Shown here one piece after another: positions 15,509-20,654 of a DNA stretch of 21,700 nucleotides. The DNA is taken from NCBI GenBank assembly GCA_031265635.1, contig JAISCK010000059.1, positions 1-21,700 of the forward strand. The letters are read 5' to 3'. Numbering within the stretch: the stretch's first letter is position 1; each line of letters opens with the position of its first letter. The position numbers were made by a program, and so were the translations under genes. The stretch is from Spirochaetaceae bacterium. Lineage in GTDB: Bacteria; Spirochaetota; Spirochaetia; Treponematales; Breznakiellaceae. Below the pieces are notes generated by a model. That model was not told the DNA's origin. It ran no database searches and worked only from the letters and a program-made list of their open reading frames with translations.

Positions 15509-16923
15509 CGAAAGGCCTCCATGAGCCGCTCCAGGGCGGTTCCGCGGGAACCCTTGAGGAGCACAAGATCGCCGGGCCGCAGAACGGAGCGGAGTTTCCC
15601 GGATAATTCGTCCATGTCGCCGGTGTAAAACCATTCCCGCGTTTTTTCCGGTTCCCGGTTGTCCCGGAGAGCCGGAAGGGTTTCCTTTCCAAAGAGGAAA
15701 ACCATGTCGGCGTTCGAACTGGCGAGAGCCTCTCCCACGGCCCTGTGGGCTGCCCCGGAATATTCTCCCAGTTCAAGCATCGAGCCTATCACATAGATCT
15801 TTCTTCCTTCCCAGGAAAGCGAATCAACGAAAGCGACAGCCTCAAGCACGGCTTCAGGATTGGCGTTGTAATAGTCCTTTACCACCGTAACCGGGCCGGG
15901 ACATATCTCGCCCCGGCCGGAAAGGGGCTTAACCGATTCGAGCCCCTGCCGTACCGCCTCGCCGCTTACCGGAACCTCCGACGCGATCGCCGCGGCCGCC
16001 AGGGCATTATCAAGATTGTAACGCCCCGGCAGGCCAAAGCGGACCGGGTTCCCCTCCCATATCACTTCTGTTCCCCACAGGCCCAAATCCCGCGAGACCT
16101 TAAAGGAAGCGCCTTCGGAGCCAAAGTACTTTACCTTTCCATTTATATCCTTTCCCAAAAATCCGGCGAATTCCGAATCCGCGGGAACAAGGGCCGTTTC
16201 CGTTCCGGTAAAACAGGAAAAAATTTCTTTTTTTTCTTGGGCTATGGCCTCTTTTGTGCCGAGAATTCCGATATGGGCAGTCCCGATGTTTGTGATAAGG
16301 GCAATGTGAGGTTTAAGTATCCTGGCCAGTTCGGCGATTTCGCCCCGGCGGTTCATGCCCATTTCAAAGACGCCTACCTCGTGACAGGAGCGTACATTGA
16401 ACACCGCCAGGGGAAGCCCTGTTTCGGAATTGAGATTGCCGGGGTTCATTACAAGGTTTTTTTCCCGGCCTATGATGGCGCCGGCGATTTCCTTGGTGGT
16501 GGTTTTTCCCGATGAGCCGGTAATACCGATTTTAAGAAGGGAAGGAAACTGTTCGAGGTATATTCTCGCGGCATCCTGCAGGGCGCTGAGGGTATTGTCC
16601 ACGGCAATGAGGACGCCCCCGGCACAACGGTCTTTGAGGCCGTGTTCATTTTTTTCAAGGGCTGAACGGCATACCAGGGCGGCCGCGGCGCCCCTTTCAA
16701 AGGCCAGTGAAACATACTTGTGCCCGTCGTCGGCGCTTCCCCGCAGGGCGACAAAAAGGGCGCCCTTTTCCACAGTCCGCGAATCAATGGAAACGGAGAA
16801 GAAACTTGCCCCTTCGCCTGGGGCAGTGCTTCCGCCAGAGACAGAATCCGCCGCGCAAAGAAGACCGGCGTTGAGGGCGCGGGCAAGGCTGTCTATGGTC
16901 ATGAGGCCCTTATCTCCGGTCAT
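15505..16923 (-). CDS. murF: UDP-N-acetylmuramoyl-tripeptide--D-alanyl-D-alanine ligase MurF
   Basis: This ATP-dependent Mur ligase adds D-Ala-D-Ala to UDP-MurNAc-tripeptide. The N-terminal domain carries SIDSRTVEKGALFVAL (45-60), the P-loop is GITGSSGKTTTKE (133-145), followed by GNLNSETGLPL (162-172) and FEMGMNRRGEI (186-196), which distinguish MurF from MurC/D/E. NIGTAHI and the FGLPGRYNLDNALAAAA segment complete the central domain. The protein has 472 residues with the start at ATG 16923, chosen for GGGGAGG seven bases upstream. An in-frame TTG at 16941 lacks a site. It overlaps ftsL by 14 bases. No murE lies upstream, although the two are usually adjacent. Confidence 0.96.
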   Translation of the reverse strand: MTGDKGLMTIDSLARALNAGLLCAADSVSGGSTAPGEGASFFSVSIDSRTVEKGALFVALRGSADDGHKYVSLAFERGAAAALVCRSALEKNEHGLKDRCAGGVLIAVDNTLSALQDAARIYLEQFPSLLKIGITGSSGKTTTKEIAGAIIGREKNLVMNPGNLNSETGLPLAVFNVRSCHEVGVFEMGMNRRGEIAELARILKPHIALITNIGTAHIGILGTKEAIAQEKKEIFSCFTGTETALVPADSEFAGFLGKDINGKVKYFGSEGASFKVSRDLGLWGTEVIWEGNPVRFGLPGRYNLDNALAAAAIASEVPVSGEAVRQGLESVKPLSGRGEICPGPVTVVKDYYNANPEAVLEAVAFVDSLSWEGRKIYVIGSMLELGEYSGAAHRAVGEALASSNADMVFLFGKETLPALRDNREPEKTREWFYTGDMDELSGKLRSVLRPGDLVLLKGSRGTALERLMEAFR

Positions 16924-17200
16924 CCCGGCCCCTCCCCTCAATACGTATCTGGAGAACCTCTTCCGGTTCTTTTTTGACCAGGCCGAGTTCTTCCCTGGCT
17001 ATATGCTCAATACGTTCAGCCGATGAAAGCACGGCTATACCGGCTATGAGCCTTTTGTTGCTGTCTATCCATTCCTTCTGGGTTTCCTCAAGGCGGGTGA
17101 TTTCGTTTTCAAGCGCCGTATAACGCAGAGACTGCCAGGCGGCGACGCCCAGCATGAGGGGTATGGTAAGGGCAAATACATAGAGCGAAAACCGCTTCAT
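16910..17200 (-). CDS. ftsL: Cell division protein FtsL-like
   Basis: This small bitopic protein (96 residues from ATG 17200) has a membrane helix at about 5-22 (RFSLYVFALTIPLMLGVAAW) followed by a leucine/glutamate-rich coiled coil (LENEITRLEETQKEWIDSNK) and an ERIEHIAREELGLVKK segment similar to that of FtsL/DivIC proteins. FtsL joins FtsB and FtsQ in the divisome. Sequence is poorly conserved in this family, so the call leans on size, topology and place between rsmH and murF. The ATG overlaps the rsmH stop (ATGA), with GAGGA nine bases upstream. An ATG three codons earlier has its GAGGA directly abutting and looks less suitable. Confidence 0.86.
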   Translation of the reverse strand: MKRFSLYVFALTIPLMLGVAAWQSLRYTALENEITRLEETQKEWIDSNKRLIAGIAVLSSAERIEHIAREELGLVKKEPEEVLQIRIEGRGRDDRR

Positions 17201-18189
17201 GACGCACATTCCTCATCGTATATTTTTTCCACCACCCTGAGCCTGGCGCTTCTGGACGGAGGATTGGCCCGGAGTTCTTCTTCGCCGGGGCTGATGGCTT
17301 TGCGGGTCAAAAGGCGTACCGCCCTGTGATCCCTATTTCTACATATCGGCGTATCCCGGCGGGAGATAGAGTCCCGGTTTCCGTCTGACCCGTCGTCCCG
17401 GCTCCCGGAAAGGGCGCTCTTGTCCCTGAAAAAACGCTTGACAATGCGGTCCTCGGCAGAATGAAAGGTGATGATGCCCATTCTTCCCCCGGCCTTGAGG
17501 TTTTTCAAGGCGTCTTCAAGGAGGGAAGGAAGCCGTTCCAGTTCGCCGTTAACCGCTATGCGGAGGGCCTGGAAGGTTTTTGTCGCGGGATGAAAGGCGG
17601 AACGCCGGCCCCCCGCCGGCACTGCCCTGCCCACTATGCTGGCCAGAACCGAGGCGCGCCTGATCGCCCCCTGCCGCCGCGCTTCAACTATGGCTCCGGC
17701 AATGCGGCGGGAATAACGTTCACCGGCATTGTAGTACAGAATATCGGCAAGTTCCTTTTCGCCTAACCTTCCTATAAGACCGGCGGCGCTTTCGCCCCGT
17801 GAGGGATCTATACGCATATCAAGGTCTTCATCTTTCCTGAAACTGAAACCCCTGCCGCTTTTTTCGTAGTGATACACGCTTACCCCAAGATCAATGAGTA
17901 TGGTGTCGGGCCGGCCAACATCGCCGGGAGGATTGGCGAAAAAATCATGGGACCAGAGGGAATAAAAACGCACGCGCCCGCCAAAAACCTTGAGCCTTTC
18001 CCTGGCTATGGCAAGAATCCCCGCGTCGGCGTCTATGCCTATGACGCTGAGACCGGGAAAGCGGGAAAGAAAGGCGTAGCTGTGGCCGCCCTCGCCCAGC
18101 GTGGCGTCTATCATAAGCTCTTCCCCGGAACGGGGGCCAAGGTACTGTATGGTTTCCTCAAGCAGCGCCGGGGTATGAACAATATCCAT
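17197..18189 (-). CDS. rsmH: 16S rRNA (cytosine-1402-N4) methyltransferase RsmH (MraW)
   Basis: This SAM-dependent enzyme methylates N4 of C1402 in 16S rRNA. The 330-residue protein starts with the characteristic HTPALLEE. The SAM-binding loop is DATLGEGGHS (28-37), with LIDLGVS at 98-104, RGFSF at 113-117, HPATKTFQALRIAVN at 200-214 and TFHSAEDRIVKRFF at 241-254. The DLGVSV segment lacks the second Ser common in the family (DLGVSS). A polar Arg/Asp/Ser-rich stretch (about 260-285) looks like a loose insertion. ATG 18189 shares one base with the mraZ stop (TGATG), with GGAGG seven bases upstream. Confidence 0.97.
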   Translation of the reverse strand: MDIVHTPALLEETIQYLGPRSGEELMIDATLGEGGHSYAFLSRFPGLSVIGIDADAGILAIARERLKVFGGRVRFYSLWSHDFFANPPGDVGRPDTILIDLGVSVYHYEKSGRGFSFRKDEDLDMRIDPSRGESAAGLIGRLGEKELADILYYNAGERYSRRIAGAIVEARRQGAIRRASVLASIVGRAVPAGGRRSAFHPATKTFQALRIAVNGELERLPSLLEDALKNLKAGGRMGIITFHSAEDRIVKRFFRDKSALSGSRDDGSDGNRDSISRRDTPICRNRDHRAVRLLTRKAISPGEEELRANPPSRSARLRVVEKIYDEECAS

Positions 18190-18650
18190 CACAGTCCCTC
18201 CCGGCTTTGCTTCATGGTGTTTCCCAGCTTTTCGAGGGCCGCCTGGTACGCTCCCTGGCTTGATTCCACATAACCCTCATACTCTTTGGCGTCCCAAATT
18301 TCTATATAGTCGTTCTGGCCGAGAATCACGCAGTCCCGGCAAAGGGAGGCTGATTCCCTGAGAGCCTGGGGCAGGGACACGCGGCCCGCCTTGTCTATCT
18401 CAAGTTCCTGGGCGCTGCCCAGAAAACGCCGCCTTATAAGCCTGTCCTCAGGCAGCAGGGGGTTGGTGGACTCGATGATGGTTTGGGAAAGCAGCTTCCA
18501 TTGGTCGGGCGGATAGGCCCAGAGGCAGTGGTCCTCGCCCTCTTTGACTACAAGAACGTTTTCCGAGAGTTCCGCCCTGAGGCGGGACGGCAGGCTGAGG
18601 CGGCCCTTGTCGTCAAGAGTATTGGTGTACTTTCCGGTTAGATAATTCAT
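18189..18650 (-). CDS. mraZ: Transcriptional regulator MraZ
   Basis: The 153-residue protein has two AbrB/SpoVT-type DNA-binding halves, with DDKGRLSLP at 13-21 and the paired DKAGRVSLP at 86-94. MraZ oligomerises and binds short repeats upstream of its own gene to control the division and cell-wall cluster. It is the first gene of the block, preceded by a promoter and a tandem repeat resembling its operator. The ATG at 18650 has no strong ribosome site: the sequence just before it (AAAGTGGT) is the last operator-like repeat. The stop is coupled to rsmH. Confidence 0.96.
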   Translation of the reverse strand: MNYLTGKYTNTLDDKGRLSLPSRLRAELSENVLVVKEGEDHCLWAYPPDQWKLLSQTIIESTNPLLPEDRLIRRRFLGSAQELEIDKAGRVSLPQALRESASLCRDCVILGQNDYIEIWDAKEYEGYVESSQGAYQAALEKLGNTMKQSREGL

Positions 18651-18689
18651 ACCACTTTATCCAACTTTCTCCCATTTTTATCCACATAA
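18649..18689 (-). promoter_or_regulatory. MraZ-type operator: four tandem repeats of about 10 bases
   Basis: On the minus strand, immediately upstream of and touching the mraZ ATG, are TTATGTGGAT (18680-18689), AAAAATGGGAG (18669-18679), AAAGTTGGAT (18659-18668) and AAAGTGGTAT (18649-18658). The repeat has a period of 10-11 bases and a common core near AAAGTKGGAT. MraZ of other bacteria is known to bind direct repeats with a TGGG or AAAGTG core and about this spacing, so autoregulation of the cluster is a reasonable inference. The array starts at about the predicted transcript start and covers the ribosome site. Confidence 0.6.
18678..18686 (+). promoter_or_regulatory. Possible DnaA box within the mraZ operator
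   Basis: TTATCCACA on the plus strand is an exact match to the consensus DnaA 9-mer. A related TTATCCAAC (7 of 9) lies at 18657-18665, and both overlap the MraZ-type repeats. This could be chance, because the repeats themselves contain ATCCA. No other perfect match was noticed in the window. Confidence 0.35.
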
Positions 18690-18693
18690 ATAC

Positions 18694-18721
18694 ATTATTA
18701 CACATAGAATTCCTTCGTCAA
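18694..18721 (-). promoter_or_regulatory. Promoter of the mraZ division/flagellar block
   Basis: The minus strand has TTGACG (18716-18721, 5/6 to the -35 consensus), a 16-base spacer, and AATAAT (18694-18699, 5/6 to the -10) preceded by TGT (extended -10). Transcription would start near 18686-18688, just ahead of the MraZ-type repeats. It is the only strong promoter-like sequence seen at the head of the minus-strand block. Confidence 0.6.
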
Positions 18722-18730
18722 CAGAATTCT
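18706..18730. repeat. Perfect inverted repeat around the mraZ -35 box
   Basis: Arms AGAATTC (18706-18712) and GAATTCT (18724-18730) are separated by 11 bases that contain the predicted -35 element of the mraZ promoter. The size and position suit an operator for a dimeric regulator. No regulator is known for it. Confidence 0.4.
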
Positions 18731-18812
18731 CAAAGAAAGTATTATAAATAGTAAAAAAAATATCTTTACTCCTATACATTTGTTTAGTATATGACCATGC
18801 CGGCCCCCAGCT

Positions 18813-18840
18813 TTTACCTGTCGGCGATTTGGGCTATGCT
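18813..18840 (+). promoter_or_regulatory. Weak candidate promoter for the divergent plus-strand pair
   Basis: TTTACC (18813-18818), a 16-base spacer and TATGCT (18835-18840) give 4/6 matches to each element. A transcript would begin at about 18847-18848, at the chosen ATG, which would make it leaderless. Other A/T-rich elements at 18743-18748 and 18785-18790 lack partner -35 boxes. Confidence 0.3.
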
Positions 18841-18847
18841 TAAACCC

Positions 18848-19096
18848 ATGACCATCAATGAATATTTCATCGTGTTTCCCGAAGGAGATACCCAGGAAAT
18901 ACCGGGGCGGCTTACGGTAAACGCCCTGGTTGACATTAACGGCAGGGAACTGGAACTTCCCCTGCCGACCAACAAAATGATCGCATTCAGGGTAGAACGC
19001 ATAAAAGTCAAGGAAGACCGGGGCGGCAGCCAAACCCTGCACTTTCTTGAACAGCTCAGCGCCGATGAACTGCTCCCCTACCTGGGGAGACGCTGA
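18848..19096 (+). CDS. Small hypothetical protein paired with the next gene
   Basis: No family is recognised. From ATG 18848 the product is 82 residues: alternating hydrophobic residues suggest a mostly beta fold (EYFIVFPEGDTQEIPGRLTV, MIAFRVERIKVKE), ending LSADELLPYLGRR. In-frame ATGs at 18836 and 18791 would add 4 or 19 residues, but none of the three has a Shine-Dalgarno site. I prefer 18848 because the residues before it look unlike coding sequence and because of the promoter-like element upstream. No signal peptide or membrane helix is seen. The stop overlaps the next ATG (TGATG), so the two proteins are probably made together and may interact. It is divergent from mraZ. Confidence 0.68.
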   Translation: MTINEYFIVFPEGDTQEIPGRLTVNALVDINGRELELPLPTNKMIAFRVERIKVKEDRGGSQTLHFLEQLSADELLPYLGRR

Positions 19097-19854
19097 TGGG
19101 CCCCGCCAAAATCCCAAGGGTCCTGCCAAACAGCATAGGCACCCGCAGGGAAACGTCCCTTCATGAAGCGCTTAAAATCCGTTATACCGGCGCGGGGGGA
19201 AGTACGGAGGTAGCGCACAAGGGCTTTGTCTGCGACGGCATAGACGCCTCAGGAACCATTATTGAGGTACAGACCTCCAATTTCGCGGCAATTTACAGGA
19301 AGGCTGAAAGCCTGAGCAGGGAGGCAAAACTTGTTATTGTCTATCCGGTAATAAAAACCTGTTTTATTGAACTGTACGATACCAAAGAAACGCTGATACG
19401 GCGGCGCAAAAGCCCCAGGAAGGGCAGTTTCTGGGACATTTTTAACGAACTCATCCACGCCCCCCTGCTCCCTTCCCTTTCAAACCTGCGCATAGAGCTT
19501 GCCCTGGTAGACGCGGCCGAGCGCCGCGTACAGGACGGCAAAGGGTCCTGGCGGCGCAGGGGGGTGAGCATCGTGAACAGAAGCCTGCTTGAGTTTCACG
19601 AAACCTTAAGCCTTTCGGGGATTTCGTCGTACAGGCGCTTTATACCGCCGGAACTAAAGGGGAATTTTACCGTCAAACAGCTTGCCAAAATCGCGGGCAT
19701 AAACGAAACAACGGCCCGTAAAGCGGTCTATGTCCTTGCCAAACTGAATCTTATCGAAAGAACCGGTAAGGAAGGAAGGGCCTGGGTATACGGCACACCG
19801 CGCTCCCCAGACAATAGCAAAAAAAGGGCTGCCCGGACCGGGCGGCCGTTATGA
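19096..19854 (+). CDS. Unknown protein: nuclease-like N-terminal domain plus winged helix
   Basis: The 252-residue cytoplasmic protein has no name I recognise. The N-terminal half has Glu24 in a helix, Glu38, then DGIDASGTIIEVQTSNF (47-63), an acidic beta-hairpin followed by E-x-Q that recalls the PD-(D/E)XK nuclease core, and hydrophobic LVIVYPV (79-85). A basic RRRKSPRKG (102-110) follows. The C-terminal part (about 191-233, FTVKQLAKIAGINETTARKA) reads as a winged helix. DNA binding is therefore likely and catalysis only possible, since the usual Lys of the motif is Gln. ATG 19096 is coupled to the previous gene and has GGGGAG upstream. The last 11 codons also contain a minus-strand terminator, and the stop overlaps the convergent lipoprotein gene by 6 bases. 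Confidence 0.82.
   Translation: MGPAKIPRVLPNSIGTRRETSLHEALKIRYTGAGGSTEVAHKGFVCDGIDASGTIIEVQTSNFAAIYRKAESLSREAKLVIVYPVIKTCFIELYDTKETLIRRRKSPRKGSFWDIFNELIHAPLLPSLSNLRIELALVDAAERRVQDGKGSWRRRGVSIVNRSLLEFHETLSLSGISSYRRFIPPELKGNFTVKQLAKIAGINETTARKAVYVLAKLNLIERTGKEGRAWVYGTPRSPDNSKKRAARTGRPL
19819..19847 (-). terminator. Rho-independent terminator of the lipoprotein genes, inside the convergent gene
   Basis: On the minus strand an 8-bp stem (GGCCGCCC with GGGCAGCC, one G-T wobble) closes a GGTCC loop and is followed by C and seven T residues (19819-19825). It begins 2 bases past the lipoprotein stop at 19849. It lies wholly within the 3' end of the plus-strand gene. On the plus strand no T run follows, so it should act in one direction only. 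Confidence 0.8.
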
Positions 19855-20643
19855 GCCCCCGCCGGAGCGGGCTATGGCCAGGGTCCATACGCCCATGTTT
19901 GACGGGTCTATCCAGGTGTCCAGAACATAAAAGCCGTTCAGTCTGCCCCTGGCGCTTACGGCAGCATCGCTGACGGAACGGTACTCAAAAGTTCCGTCTC
20001 CCCGGTAGTTCATGGCGTCCGCGGAAACCTGGCTGAAAACTGCCCTGATGATAGAAAAAACAGCCGCCTCGAAGGATGCGTTTACCGTGTCCTGGACTCT
20101 TGCCCGGCGTCCGGCATACCCTATGCCCACACAATACCCGGAAATTTCCGCCGGGGGGTTATCGACCCAGACCGGCCTCCCCTCCGCCGGGGGAAGCTGA
20201 TAGTCTATATGAAGGCTCTCCGGGCTCCTGAACCGCGCCCGGACAAAGATTGTGTTGTCAATCCGCATAACATCGGCAACGGGATCATACTCCAGATTTT
20301 CCGTAAAGCCCAAGTAATCTTCGTTAAATGTAATGGAAGACCTGGTGTCCGAGGTATAGTCAAAAAAGCTGGAGCCGGTTTTGTTATGCGAAACAAATTC
20401 CCCTTCCACTTCGTGAAAGATCGATATTTTCCGGGCAATGTCCCGAAGGGCCAGGTCGATGGACTCGTCCCGGTTGGAACGTAAACCTGCCCCGCCGATA
20501 AAAACCAGATCCCCGGTTGGCGCTGAATTCCAAAAACTCACCGGGCCGGGGATGCCGCTTTTCGGGGACGATGGCGGGCTTGAACAAGCGTTAATCATAC
20601 ATGAAAAAAATAACAACACCGGAAAAATATACTTTTTTCGCAT
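19849..20643 (-). CDS. LPP20-like lipoprotein with two repeats
   Basis: The 264-residue protein starts with a lipoprotein signal: MRKKYIFPVLLFF then the lipobox INAC with Cys20. Two copies of an LPP20-like motif follow: FIGGAGLRSNRDESIDLALR (about 48-67), and VWVDNPPAE plus CVGIGYAGRRARVQDTVNA (about 155-190). Each pairs a Gly-rich strand with an Ala-rich helix. LPP20-family lipoproteins are surface or periplasmic proteins, mostly of unknown function. The ATG at 20643 has AAGGG upstream and follows the other lipoprotein gene by 11 bases, so the two form an operon ending at the terminator at 19819-19847. It overlaps the convergent gene's stop. Anchoring in the inner or outer membrane cannot be told apart here. 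Confidence 0.85.
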   Translation of the reverse strand: MRKKYIFPVLLFFSCMINACSSPPSSPKSGIPGPVSFWNSAPTGDLVFIGGAGLRSNRDESIDLALRDIARKISIFHEVEGEFVSHNKTGSSFFDYTSDTRSSITFNEDYLGFTENLEYDPVADVMRIDNTIFVRARFRSPESLHIDYQLPPAEGRPVWVDNPPAEISGYCVGIGYAGRRARVQDTVNASFEAAVFSIIRAVFSQVSADAMNYRGDGTFEYRSVSDAAVSARGRLNGFYVLDTWIDPSNMGVWTLAIARSGGGS

Positions 20644-20654
20644 TCCGGGAACCC

